A stretch of 64,000 bases of DNA from Owenia fusiformis (Eukaryota; Annelida; Polychaeta; Sabellida; Oweniidae). Positions 33,887 to 44,216 of this stretch are shown piece after piece; position 1 is the first letter of the stretch, and the number at the start of each line of letters is the position of its first letter. The notes beneath the pieces were generated by a model. The model did not search any database. It was not told where the DNA came from and saw only the letters and a program-made list of their open reading frames with translations. Made by a program: the position numbers and the translations under genes. The DNA lies in contig CAIIXF020000003.1 of the NCBI GenBank assembly GCA_903813345.2, positions 118,730 to 182,729 on the forward strand, written 5' to 3'.

Positions 33887-34490
33887 GAATATACTTGAAT
33901 AATATCAACAATAATAATAATACGTATAAATAAATAAGTGTTTATAGTTTTGTATTTGATTAAAATGATTTATCAACTTTAGGAGCGTGATAATTTATTC
34001 TAATTTATGATGTAACATGCACCTGCCGAACTACATACAATCGGGATTGGACGACACAGATTAATCCATGAATACATGAATATATTATCTCCTTACCGCA
34101 TGACAATGTCACAACAAACCCAAGTAAGTATGTTGTAGGCTATATATATATCGGGTGGATAAAAAAAAACGTCCCGAACTTTGAGAGTTAGTATCTCAGA
34201 AACTATAAATATAAGTGAAACTTTCAGTATTATAACTTCATCCTATTGCCTCTCAGACCTGAAATGCTGAATGCTGCATATTCGTCAAGTATAGTCACAG
34301 TCAATCGTATATTTCTCAATGCAGTTCCTTTAGTATTAACAACAAAACGTTAAAAATCAAAAGTATGGTCCAAAAATGAAATGCCGGGCTATAAAGTTTT
34401 GACGTCTTACCTGGGAACTTTCATCTGACACTTGTCAACCAGGTGTTGAGTTGTAAATGTGTCTTCTTGGAATAGAAAAAAAACAGTTAT
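33887..34490. other. No recognised gene; possible transposon end at 34150
   Basis: At 34141-34215 TATATATATATCGGGTGGAT, an A8-9 run and CGTCCCGAACTTTGAG recall a transposon terminus, but no partner end was found. The remainder shows nothing. Confidence 0.3.
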
Positions 34491-34512
34491 ATGTTGTCTA
34501 GCTACATTGTAG

Positions 34513-35000
34513 ACATTGCACTGGTCAAAATATACATTCCTGAAAGTCTGTTTTTCCTAAGAAGCTGGAATAGAGCCCAAGTTAATAATTTGGCAGGGCA
34601 ATGCAACCTGTATGTCCATGTGTTTGAAGTAAGTATTTTATGTCCCCCGCTACATATGGTCAGCCTAGGCTCATCCATCCTTCTTTCTGTATGTCCAGTA
34701 GTTTTCTCCCTAAACTGGTACTGATATCACTTTTAAATTTCCAGGGATAACTTTAGAGTATTGTATTTTACAGATACGGTTACAAAAATTCTACATGATA
34801 CCTACATCTTGTCTGCCATTTTGGACACAAATGCTTAAATCCTTGTCAGCACTTGACAAAAAACAGCCTCACAGTTACCGTATTATCTGCAATAAATGCA
34901 AAACTTTCACCTTTATTTCATGAGTTAATTTCTAATTAACATGTACATTTATTTTAAGCTAGCTAACTTACTTGGAACACCATCACCCATGGAAGTCGAA
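34513..35000 (+). pseudogene. SWIM-gene upstream exons, copy 1 (cut by N gap)
   Basis: An open frame reads LFFLRSWNRAQVNN, then LAGQCNLYVHVFE, and ends at a perfect donor GAA/GTAAGT (34628). The next exon opens at 34959 with LANLLGTPSPMEVE and runs into the assembly gap. Both exons and the intron match 44950-45390 in the same orientation. There the following exon encodes a SWIM finger, so the gap probably hides that part. In copy 2 the first donor is mutated to TTAAGT. Confidence 0.5.
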
Positions 35001-35500
35001 NNNNNNNNNNNNNNNNNNNNNNNNNNNNNNNNNNNNNNNNNNNNNNNNNNNNNNNNNNNNNNNNNNNNNNNNNNNNNNNNNNNNNNNNNNNNNNNNNNNN
35101 NNNNNNNNNNNNNNNNNNNNNNNNNNNNNNNNNNNNNNNNNNNNNNNNNNNNNNNNNNNNNNNNNNNNNNNNNNNNNNNNNNNNNNNNNNNNNNNNNNNN
35201 NNNNNNNNNNNNNNNNNNNNNNNNNNNNNNNNNNNNNNNNNNNNNNNNNNNNNNNNNNNNNNNNNNNNNNNNNNNNNNNNNNNNNNNNNNNNNNNNNNNN
35301 NNNNNNNNNNNNNNNNNNNNNNNNNNNNNNNNNNNNNNNNNNNNNNNNNNNNNNNNNNNNNNNNNNNNNNNNNNNNNNNNNNNNNNNNNNNNNNNNNNNN
35401 NNNNNNNNNNNNNNNNNNNNNNNNNNNNNNNNNNNNNNNNNNNNNNNNNNNNNNNNNNNNNNNNNNNNNNNNNNNNNNNNNNNNNNNNNNNNNNNNNNNN
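35001..35500. other. Assembly gap (500 N)
   Basis: Exactly 500 N, so probably a scaffold gap of unknown real size. Translations through it have no meaning. Confidence 1.
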
Positions 35501-35872
35501 CCTACAGGAACTACAGGGGTTAGTCCTTCTGAGTTATTAATGAGCAGAAAGTTGAGAACCACCCTCTCAATTTTACCTCAAAAGTTGAGACCTTCCCTAC
35601 CAGATATGAATAAAGTATTTGAGCATGACGCCAATGTAAAGGCCAAATACAAATATTACCATGATTTGCACTATGGTGCAAAGCCACTTGCACCATTGAA
35701 ACCATATGATCATGTGCGGGTGGAACTTGATGACAATAAACACTGGAGTTCACCTTGCACCATAGTTAAAGTGCATGATTTAACACCATGTTCCTACATT
35801 ATACGCGATGAAGCGGGAGTTTGCTATCGTAGGAACCGTAGACATTTGCAAACAACTAAAACAAATGATTAA
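35501..35872 (+). pseudogene. Ty3/gypsy-type integrase C-terminus
   Basis: The frame starts inside the gap and reads TGVSPSELLMSRKLRTTL, then YHDLHYGAKPLAPLKPYDHV, KHWSSPCTIVKVHD and YRRNRRHLQTT before the stop. GxSPxELLMGRxLRT and the final RRNRRHL are hallmarks of metazoan Ty3/gypsy integrase tails that bind DNA and chromatin. The reading frame is intact for this part. No LTR, primer-binding site or polypurine tract is recognised within a kilobase downstream, so the element may be truncated at the 3' side. The rest of pol could sit in or before the gap. Confidence 0.85.
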
Positions 35873-35933
35873 TGGAACATCCTGTATTATATCTCATAAC
35901 TCTTAATGAGAAAAAATATTTTTCATTTATAGG

Positions 35934-36049
35934 TATTTGGAAATAAATTATGTCTTATATAACTACAAGAATCCACAAGAGGTAAAGGACATTCCACTGG
36001 GAGTACAACTAGAAGTTGAAGTCAATGGACTGGATGTGAAACATGTGCA
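35934..36049 (+). pseudogene. Exon of an unnamed gene
   Basis: Acceptor CATTTATAG and donor CA/GTAAGT bound a phase-2 symmetric exon reading YLEINYVLYNYKNPQEVKDI, then PLGVQLEVEVNGLDVKHV. It is coding-like and beta-rich, with no family recognised. It may belong to the gene whose pieces flank the gap. A similar exon-like end (GYVSWQACNIGLRDV before a GTAAGT) lies at about 36285-36335. Confidence 0.35.
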
Positions 36050-36360
36050 GTAAGTTCAGTTTTTCTATACTGAAAGTTTAATGAATTTTGTCCAAATTAC
36101 ATTAGCAGCTTCTTTGAGTGAGAACTAACTTACAAGCAGTGTCCCTTTAAATGACTAAATGGATGATTCAGTCCCTTAACATTATATCATCTCCAGCTCA
36201 TGGGCAGGCATGAATACAGAATCAAAAGTAGATTCACTCATTGTTTCTTTGAGTGAGAGAGAAACTTCACTACCAAGAAGAGAAATCTTGGATATGTAAG
36301 CTGGCAGGCTTGTAACATTGGCCTAAGAGATGTTGGTAAGTTCTTAAATTCCAATGTGTT

Positions 36361-37093
36361 TTAGATCACAAACACAAAAGCCTTTTTAGGTGAGATAATC
36401 AGCGTCGGAGAAGATCTTTTTAAAGCCAATCATCCGTGGTCATCTCATCTTTTTTAGTTTAAAGGTCAATGACACTCCTTATTTCGTTTACGTTTTCGTC
36501 GACGGGTGGATAAATCACTTATTTTGCTGCTCAAAAGAACATTTATAAAACCTATACGCGTACACATATATACAGGTTCACGTTTAGGTTGCCCGTGCAT
36601 CTTATCCTCTCTAGTCTTACTTCATAATGAACAACAATGCATACAAATAGGTTCCATGATTATTTCAGAGCTGCAAAATGATTTACAAACAATAAAACTC
36701 AACTCCAATACCTTTTCTTCATATATAAAAGCCTAAAAGTGTTTATTAAGCAATGCAATATTATGCATTAAGCTCAAAACATAAAGGAAAATCTTGTTTT
36801 CGACTGTTAGATGATACGGAAATGACCATGGAGTCCCCAATAGCCATTCATATTTTACGAATCATACATCACTTTGTTGGAAATTGAATTACCCTTTTAA
36901 TTATATATAATTTGCGAAGATATTACAAATAAAAATATGGACGTTTTTCTGGCCAACCCTGAACATTGGCGTTCCAACACATTGTATGTCACTCATTGGT
37001 CAAAATTACATGACCATTAACAATGTTTTTCAGATCACAGATACAAAAGCCATTTAGGTGAGATAATCAGCGTTGGAGAAGATCTTTTTAATG
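36361..37093. repeat. 60-70 bp direct repeat bracketing about 600 bp
   Basis: GATCACAxAxACAAAAGCC followed by AGGTGAGATAATCAGCGT occurs at 36365-36430 and at 37034-37093. The second copy is coding-like after TTTTTCAG (HRYKSHLGEIISVGEDLFNE, then RYVVRDHYNTLRKGRHP). The segment between looks like an insertion or a duplicated exon spacer. Confidence 0.6.
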
Positions 37094-37135
37094 AAAGGTA
37101 TGTTGTAAGGGACCATTACAATACATTACGAAAAG

Positions 37136-37664
37136 GAAGGCATCCAGTGTGAAGGAAGGGAACTGATTATCATAAAAAATACTATTGTTAATTACCATAC
37201 CCCAGTCAATAACAAAAGTTCCAAAACATGCCATGGCTGGAAATGAAGTTGACATGGCTAAGGTTCACAATTATAAAAAACGATAGCACGTCCTTTACCA
37301 ATGGCATACAGTGAAGCAATTCATGGTTACAGGCGCTTGCTAGCATCCAAACAAGCAGAGAATTTTCAGTTAAGTAATTCTTTTGAGGAGAGTATCCAGA
37401 TCACTACCGTCAATGATAGATGACCACGCAATTCAAACTGTCCTGTTTTGGAAGGGTTTCATGCAGCTTCAACAACAGAGGTAGTGCCGAAGTCTATTAT
37501 TGGCTGCAAAACAATAATAAATGCAAAACCATCAGGCCACTCTACCTTACTGACTGACATGCTAGATGCCCAAGCCCTAGTCTATGAAAAGGACCAGAAA
37601 TATGCAGTCTTTCTTTCTCGTTTAGACCCTAAAAGAATCAAACAAAATACCCATTAATCATGTC
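37136..37664 (+). repeat. Dispersed protein-coding repeat, copy 2
   Basis: Matches 9932-10392. After several indels the frame from 37448 reads GFHAASTTEVVPKSIIG and INAKPSGHSTLLTDMLDAQA, continuing past the point where copy 1 diverges (LVYEKDQKYAVFLSRLDPKR) to a stop at 37657. This copy therefore shows more of the 3' coding part, while copy 1 has the cleaner 5' frame. The family is unnamed. Confidence 0.7.
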
Positions 37665-38434
37665 TCTAAGTATTATGAATGTAGCAAAAATCACTGATTG
37701 TTACAAACCCAGAAGTAGTTCAAGAAGACCTCATCCAGCTTCTATCCCTAAGTGGAGAAGAAATCAGATTGGAGATTAAGACACGTAGTCAGTCCAACTC
37801 TGAGGCCTAATTCCAGCTTGCATGCGGACCTATTGCCTGTCCGCATTTTATTGCGTTACATCGTATTCACAAAGCTATTTCAATAGTTGAGTTTCACCTA
37901 TGATTTTGAAGCGGGTGATAGCTGATTGGTGTCATGTAAAGGCTTTAAGTACATGGTATAGCAGTAATTAAAGGTAATAAGGTACTGTTTCATTCATATT
38001 TCTTGGTTTTAAAAACATTTAATCAAATAAGCTGGAAAAAATTTTGAGAAATAAAATAATGGTGTAATAGATACAAAATTATAAAAAAAATTATAATTAG
38101 CGAAAATTGATATCCGCAAAATTTCTAAATTGCAAAAATGTGAAAGATAACAGCATCAAATACTAATGGCAGTACAGTATTTGCATGTGAAATAATTATG
38201 ATATAAAGAGCGTTGATGAAACAATTGCAATGAACTGTTTTGATTAGCCAAGGCCAGAGCATTGGAATTTGAACTGAAGTTGAGTAGATTGTTGTTATTG
38301 TATAAATTAAAAAAAATAATTATAGAGACTTTTTACAAAGTTGGTCTTCATTTCAAATAGCTGACAATATTTCCCAGATTTAGATTGACTAGGCCTTCAG
38401 ATTTTTTTGAATTCCAGTATTACTATTACTTATA
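37665..38434. other. No recognised gene
   Basis: AT-rich sequence without motifs or clear repeats. Confidence 0.4.
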
Positions 38435-38515
38435 CAGTATAACCTGTCTAATCCAAATGCCACCGTGACCAGTTAAAAGCATTCAGATTTGGAGGTGTTC
38501 GTTATCACAATAAAT
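38433..38515 (+). repeat. Pogo/Tigger-type terminal sequence, solitary
   Basis: TA then CAGTATAACCTGTCTAATCC, and ATTCAGATTTGGAGGTGTTC further in, match the left end of the 55197 element. No partner was found. Confidence 0.55.
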
Positions 38516-38945
38516 TATAATAGTTATATCATTGATAATTAGTTTATTCAAAGATGGCAGCAGCATTCTCAGAACCTGACAATCAGAATCTCATGAATCT
38601 TTTGTTCACGTTAGTTATTTAAACTTTATATTCATGAATAGATGGCAGTTCTATACATATATGTAAGATTGTATGTATGTAAGATGGCGATACATCTATT
38701 TACGCCTATCTCAGGGGAGGGGTGAGAGATTTCCAAAAGATGAGCGTTAGTTGGTACTACATTCGAAAACCAATTTACAACTATGTTCATTTTAAATTAA
38801 TCTCAGAATGATCGCTGGCAGAAATGCAATTGTTTTAATAGACTAGTATTCTTTGGTATTAGGGGATTACATTTAGTTATTCCTACATGGTCTTATAATC
38901 TTTATATGGTTCTATCTATCACATTCGCAATACTCACAAGGGGGA

Positions 38946-39147
38946 TGGGCTCCCAGAATGCAACATTGATACTCTTACGATATTCTTGATGATGTAATTA
39001 CAAAATTCGAATTCGAAAATAAGACCAAAATTAACGATTCAAATGTTGAAGAGAACAATACGGCGGCTGTTTGAATTCGAATTTTGTAATCATGACATCA
39101 AAAACATTGTGAGAGTATCGATGTTGCATTCTGAGAGCCAATATCGC
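38946..39147. repeat. Long hairpin: 72-bp arms, 55-bp spacer
   Basis: Left arm 38946-39018 (CCCAGAATGCAACATTGATA, through GATGTAATTACAAAATTCGA) pairs with right arm 39074-39147 with few mismatches. GAATTCGAATT lies at the inner edge of both arms. Could be a MITE or a source of a hairpin RNA. The ORF over it is a by-product. Confidence 0.85.
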
Positions 39148-39234
39148 GTCAATTGTTTATTTGAAGTTGTTATGCTAACGGGTAGACCATCTGCCAGCCG
39201 AAGTGATATTTTGATGACTAGCGGTGCGAAGGAG

Positions 39235-39318
39235 TTGGTGAACGTCACACAGATTGCGCATGCGCAAATATTTGCTTCTAATAAGCAATGCAATTGGTCC
39301 ATTGTTGACCAATCAAAA
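39235..39318. promoter_or_regulatory. Promoter-like cluster: NRF1 palindrome, CRE half-site, CCAAT
   Basis: TGCGCATGCGCA at 39255-39266 is a perfect NRF1-type palindrome. GTGAACGTCACAC lies 10 bp upstream, and CAATTGGTCC plus GACCAATCAAA lie 25-45 bp downstream. No first exon could be attached on either strand. Confidence 0.3.
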
Positions 39319-39609
39319 AGCTTTTAGGAACAACTGTAATACATTTTTCATAGCTTGGATCACTCATGGCACACACAGGATCGACGCAACTAGATTTTCT
39401 CGCTCTTGCACGTTACTACATTTATTTTTGCATTGCTTCTTCGGAGCACATTTTTTGAATTATTGACGCACACGTCGATTATGAGAGGCATTCAGTTATG
39501 TACATACTCGGACACTTTAGAAAAGGTTTAAATGCCTCAATTAGCCAGCAACTACAACCTCTTTAGGTGTTGTAGTAGTTTTGGAAAGCACAGAAGCAGG
39601 TAGAAGCTT

Positions 39610-40805
39610 TGGACCCACATACTGGACCCAAGATTTGTGAGTCTCACTTAATAAATGTAAATGGGGAACTGAAGTATGACACTTTTGCAATGAAACCATT
39701 CAATATTGCCAAAGATGGAATCAAAGTTCTTTCTCGAAACAGGGCAGCCTGGTCATTAATGAGATATGTGATGACTTATGAGTATTGTACCACAGTTACT
39801 CACCTGTGAATAAGCATCTCAGTTATCTATGGCTGGCCAGCTGGACCAATGTATTGTCATACTTTTAACGCCGTAAAATCTAAACAATCATTTCAAACAA
39901 GTGATACGTATTTCAAAATGGTGCGGCAAAGTGAAAATAGGCTGATATTTATGCAGCAAATTGAGCGGCAAATAGGCGACATATGTCAACAATGAAGGAC
40001 TCCTCCTGTAGGAATAAGAAATAAAGAACCAATTTTGAGGAGGAAGGCAACTTTGCACTGCCAAGTGTGAATTGTACTGATTTTTGCATATTTTTGGTTT
40101 GTGGTTTTCCTTTTTTGATTTGCCTATTTTTAATCTAAGGCTAATCTGTAAATGAAGGTGTGAAAACTTCAAAAAATGCCAACAGTGGCAGTTTTATACC
40201 ACATATGTCTAAGGAAAGTGTTGACAATTATTTACTACAATTTGAGAAATCCTCATTTGTGTCAGCCCAGAAACTGTATGATGACAGATATTTGCAGTAT
40301 ATCCGCAGCACAACATGGGAAGGACTGACGTTTGTCAAAGTTTGTGTCAATACAAGTATGAAGAAGCAACTCATATATCATGTTGACATGTCCATTGATA
40401 AACATGGTGTAGTACAGGAAGCACAGTTGGCATGGGACCAGATTGCCATTATAAACATGTATCCATAGTTTTATGTGCAACCATAGACTTTTCTTCAATC
40501 ATTCCACCCAAACACTAAACACCATGGTTCACCAGTCAAGGCTGAGAATTTGAAAATGGCTGGAGAAGATTTGACTTTGAAAGGTCAAAGGGGATTGTTT
40601 TTAACTGGAAGGTGCATCAACAAATTTATGTAGAATAAGATGCCAACGGTAATTTGGTTAGGAGAAGGAATCTTTTTGTAGATGATGTCGGTCAGAATAA
40701 TGAGATTGATGATTCTAGCCTTGGTGTTGAGGCATTTCCTATGGAAGATGAAGATGTCCCAAGCTGTGAATCACCAACTACATCTCTGTTTTAAAGACTG
40801 ACCTC
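39610..40805 (+). pseudogene. SWIM-gene unit, copy B (1.2 kb, introns kept)
   Basis: Matches 62823-64000 along its whole length at high identity, including non-coding parts. A first coding piece reads DPHTGPKICESHLINVNGEL and MKPFNIAKDGIKVLSRNR; a second (40160-40468) has MSKESVDNYLLQFEKSSFV and WEGLTFVKVCVNTSMKKQ. The SWIM CxC is lost (QLAWDQIAI replaces QCECA), so the finger is broken. Later frames keep ENLKMAGEDLTLKGQRGL and a C-terminal acidic VEAFPMEDEDVPSCESP ending in a stop at 40792. Intron retention points to DNA-level duplication. Confidence 0.75.
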
Positions 40806-41151
40806 TTAACATATAATTGTATTTCTTTAATGTCTCATATTTTTGTATTTTTATATTGTATACATATTGTAACATATCATTGTAAAGATGTATGCATACT
40901 TTGAATGCTTACAGTGTTCATGTAAGTATATTGTAAAAATAATTATGGGCAGTTATACACCCCTTTGGGTGCCAAAGCCTGTGTTGTGAATTTGTTATGA
41001 GAAATGAAATAAAATCATTTTGAAATTGATTGAATTGATTTAAAATATTACCATTATCCAACAGAAGTCACAAGATAAGAATGGCAAGCAAGATGACTAC
41101 CACATGTTAAAATGAATGCGTGAAAACGCAGACATTAAAGGAACACATTGA
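40806..41151. other. 3' flank of copy B; AATAAA at 41008
   Basis: AT-rich tail. GAAATAAAATCATTTTGAAA near 41006 gives a polyadenylation-like signal about 215 bp after the copy B stop. Nothing coding is seen. Confidence 0.35.
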
Positions 41152-41740
41152 CAGGGTGGTGTTCTTATAGATGAAATGAAAATACAGGAAGACATGACTC
41201 TACATAACTGTAAGGACTACATGGAAATTATTGGACTAATTGATATGGGGGATACCAGCGATGCAATGCGAAACATTGTATCAGAGAAATATGCATTGAT
41301 AGCTGCATATATAATCCAATTCATGTTCATTTCATATGATGGTTTTCGTTTCCCAATTGCATATTTTTCTACAAAAACAGCATCTGCACCAGAAATATGA
41401 TGTCTGTTTTGGGACGTCAATTACGATTTAATGGACTTCCAATTTGAGTAGCCCCAAACAGAAGTTTCTTTAAAACTTACATGAATTTGTCTGAGAAAGC
41501 ACCAAGACAATCATTTCAAACGTGTTTGTAACTGCATTGAGAAATCATCAACTACTGGAAAAAACATTAATACTGGATGGGACACCAATTTTATGGCAAC
41601 ATTTCGTTGATGCATACAATTGGGATAGAGAAGCCAACCATAGCATGAGATTACATCTCGACCTGACCCAAGAACATATTGTTCTGGAAAACAATTTGCT
41701 TAAGATTAGAAATCATCTGGCAGAAGATTCAATGTATTAA
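41152..41740 (+). pseudogene. P-element/THAP9-like transposase fragments
   Basis: P-type transposases (THAP9 relatives) are cut-and-paste enzymes. 41152-41400 reads GGVLIDEMKIQEDM, then EIIGLIDMGDTSDAMRN and QFMFISYDGFRFPIAYFST. The LIDEMKIQ box contains the first catalytic Asp of the family and GFRFPIAYF is the usual downstream core. A stop breaks the frame. 41522-41740 continues with DGTPILWQHFVDAYNWDR and LDLTQEHIVLENNLLKIRNH, matching the ILWxxxxxLYxxD...LTxxHI region. The THAP zinc finger and last acid are not seen. Confidence 0.75.
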
Positions 41741-42237
41741 AAAACTAGAAAATAAAAAAATTGGACAAAATGAAGATTTGGGAAAAGTTAAACTTAGGAT
41801 AAAAATTAAAATTGATTAGATAGAAATATGTGTATATGTCATTTCGAACTAATTGTCACATCTTCTTTCAGGTTTGAATTGCCCGCCCACCCACACTTAT
41901 CAGATTTATCTCTTATTGTAGGTGGTTAAGACATCTGAGAGCTCAATATATAATGACATTTGAACTTTGTAGTTGAAATTTCATTGCCTCAGATGTGCAA
42001 GCAGCCAAATTCTAATTTATTTTTTCTTGCAGTATTTTAGCATGATTTTTTTTATTTTGTGAGTATCTTTGTAAGTGCAGTTATGTTATTGTTCTTTTAT
42101 TTGCCTTGTTCTGTTATGTTGTTTTTTATTGTATTTATTAATAATGTGTACTGGCTTCAGCCTTAAAAATAATAATATTATACATTTTTAAGTTATCTTA
42201 TGTTTATGCTTTAAGTGTGAAGAGGTGGTAATTGGTG
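41741..42237. other. No gene; truncated copy of the 16482 exon at 41922-41952
   Basis: Apart from the exon fragment shared with 16482 (acceptor TCTTATTGTAG), this is AT-rich and unrecognised. Confidence 0.4.
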
Positions 42238-42421
42238 GTTATGAAGTAGTAAAAAAAATGAAGTAGTCTGGGACATGTTGGTGGAGATGTAAGGAGACTA
42301 ATTCAGCGAGGATATACTTTGAACTCACACATGAACATTTATTTTCCAATGATGGACAGAAAATGAGGAACCACTTGGCATTCAATGTCCTTAATGAGAA
42401 GATGTTATTTCTTGCACAGGT
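42238..42421 (+). pseudogene. P-element-like exon, broken
   Basis: EVVWDMLVEM, two stops, FSEDILLELTHEHLF-like and NDGQKMRNHLAFNVLNEK end at the donor CAG/GTAAAA. It is the homologue of 47628-47730 (EVVWDMWVEMYKWDKK, FELTQEHLF) and of 41560-41720. A following piece near 42520 (DINANATVSIMINGREQEAP) matches DIEIHAAVSIIINGKEQEER at 52706. Confidence 0.55.
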
Positions 42422-42599
42422 AAAAAGAAAACTTTTACTTTTGAACACATAAATTTTATTTTGTAAAATACTAGTAGCAATTTTTTGCAGGATACAGCAG
42501 GATACCACATCAGGGGTTAATGATATTAACGCCAATGCTACAGTGTCGATTATGATCAATGGGAGGGAACAAGAAGCACCATAATGGCTGGAGAGCAGA

Positions 42600-43270
42600 G
42601 TCGAGAAGTTTTAAGATAAGGTGATCACAATATACCTGAAACGTTGTAAAATAAATCAGAACATTTTGGACGAGGAACAATACTGAGAGCATTCAATTCT
42701 ATGTATAATATTTCAATGACAACATTTTTAATTAAAAACAGGAGTAGATACTGAACCAGGCATCAATTTGCAAAATATACATTACTAAGTGCATCACCGA
42801 ATGCGATGCCTACAAAAATCGTTCATCCTTTCATTGATACACAGTAGAAGAAAATAATGCACCAACCTTAGTTTTCTGTTCCATCGCGGCCATTTTATTG
42901 GATAAATCAGTGATCTTACATTTGCTGAGGCTTTCACTGTCTACGGAATAATATTAAAGTGATAATATCTCAAATTGAAATTGAATTTATCAACACTAGC
43001 CGAAGTACATTTTTTTTAATTAATCTAAATGTAACATTCATTTTTAACCACCAATTTCATCAAAAATACAAAAGTCACAAAAACTAAATAATTTATTAAA
43101 TACAACACAATATAACATGTTTTTAACTTCGAAATATTTATTGTATTGGTTCTCAAAAGAAAAAGTTAAGGGGAATGTTAAACATTATTCATTTTCACTT
43201 AAGAATAAAAACAAAAAATAAAAATATTCAAATATGACACTAACAAGACACTAAATACCATATTAAAGCT
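42600..43270. other. No recognised gene
   Basis: AT-rich sequence without motifs. Confidence 0.4.
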
Positions 43271-43275
43271 TCTGT

Positions 43276-43337
43276 CCAATCAACACACAGATCATTATTT
43301 CAATCAATCAGAATGCAGCATGAGCACTATATAATAA
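43276..43337 (+). promoter_or_regulatory. CCAAT boxes and TATA box of the coiled-coil mini-gene
   Basis: GTCCAATCAACAC (CCAAT at 43276-43280) and TTCAATCAATCAG at 43299-43311 precede CTATATAATAA at 43327-43337. The TATA box lies only 38 bp before the ATG, so the leader would be about 10 nt or less unless transcription starts closer. Confidence 0.45.
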
Positions 43338-43365
43338 CAGTCAATTACAGAACAATTATTACACA

Positions 43366-43608
43366 ATGGATACTCTTACTGATAGACAACACCATCTCAT
43401 ACAAGAAAAAGCATATCTAAAAGAACATTTAGAGGGCCTGTAGAGACTGAGAGACCATAACATAGAAATTCTCAAAGCAACCTCAAGCCTCAACACAATC
43501 CAACAGAAGATACAGGAGCTGCAACATCAACTACAACAGATAGTTGAGATTAAAATCAACACCTTACACACAATTGAAGATACAATACTTGACCTAATGA
43601 ACCTGTAA
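43366..43608 (+). CDS. 80-codon coiled-coil protein with one internal TAG
   Basis: The frame starts MDTLTDRQHHLIQEKAYLKE, has a single TAG at codon 26 (43441-43443), then LRDHNIEILKATSSLNTIQQ, IQELQHQLQQIVEIKINTLH and a hydrophobic end ILDLMNL before TAA. Leu/Ile at heptad positions and many Gln and Glu make a long coiled coil likely. It is intronless with a CCAAT/TATA promoter before it and a histone-mRNA-like stem-loop 12 nt after the stop. It is not a histone. The TAG may be a recent mutation, a sequencing error or a readthrough site. No family is recognised. Confidence 0.5.
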
Positions 43609-43650
43609 CCAAAAACAAATGGTCCTTTTACAGGACCACCAATTCTTCAT
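43609..43650 (+). terminator. Histone-mRNA-like 3' stem-loop
   Basis: ACCAAAAACAAAT is followed by GGTCCT-TTTAC-AGGACC (43621-43637) and ACCAATTC. A six-bp stem, a U-rich loop, an A-rich 5' flank with CC, and ACC on the 3' side are features of the replication-dependent histone 3' end. The loop is 5 nt (TTTAC) where the canonical one is 4 (TTTC). AAAGAT follows about 14 nt later and could act as a U7-type downstream element. Confidence 0.45.
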
Positions 43651-43668
43651 AAAGATATTTACAAATTT

Positions 43669-44060
43669 ATGACTTTTGCACTTTATATATTAATGAATTT
43701 TTTCTTCTTTTCAGGACACCCAAGGCAAATGATCATTTCTACCAATTGGACTGATAGTTTACAGCCATTTGTTAGATATTATTTTTTGAAATTAAATAAA
43801 CATCATATAAATTCTTCATTAGATATTATTTTACAACATATCTTCAAGAATCAATAGTAGTGATTTATGATATGTTATGATCGGATGTTCAGAAAGATTA
43901 TGACAATGAAGTGTTATGTTCAAAACATTGTACCCTGAAGTAAAACCAGCTGGGCTGTAGTAGCAACTTGCTATCAAGGGTCTTTTCAAATGCATCTATA
44001 TTCATCATAAACTAAGATTTAAATAAAAAAACGAAGACTCCATGTGAGAGGAATAGCAGA
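43669..44060. other. No recognised gene
   Basis: The frame 43669-43857 is hydrophobic and unsupported. Nothing else is seen. Confidence 0.35.
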
Positions 44061-44069
44061 GTAAGGAAG

Positions 44070-44216
44070 AAAATTTACAAGAGGTTCTGGTCTCTCCTCA
44101 AAAACCTAGGAGCTTGGGATCACCCATCCTACTTGGAAAAGAAGAAGGAGATGGCCCCTGGGCATGGAAGAATGGTCTTCCAAAGAGAAGTAATGCCAGG
44201 GTGTATTAGAAAGGTA
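44070..44216 (+). pseudogene. Exon of a multi-copy C-terminal domain (P2RX7-ICD-like?)
   Basis: RFWSLLKNLGAWDHPSYLEK, then EMAPGHGRMVFQREVMPGCI, ends at a possible donor AAG/GTAGAC. An arrangement PGHGRxxxQRxxMPxCV is one I associate with repeated invertebrate proteins related to the P2RX7 intracellular domain or its transposon partners. The zinc-binding Cys cluster is not in this piece, so the assignment is weak. Confidence 0.35.

Noticed and set aside
34941-35562. Three 180-200 codon ORFs on both strands
   Set aside because: They run through 500 N and have no real coding content there.
39609-39809. THAP-type zinc finger from KICESHL
   Set aside because: Only one CxxH-like pair; the other Cys and the AVPTF-type end are missing.
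43609-43650. A real histone gene
   Set aside because: The stem-loop is histone-like but the upstream ORF is a coiled coil with no histone-fold sequence.
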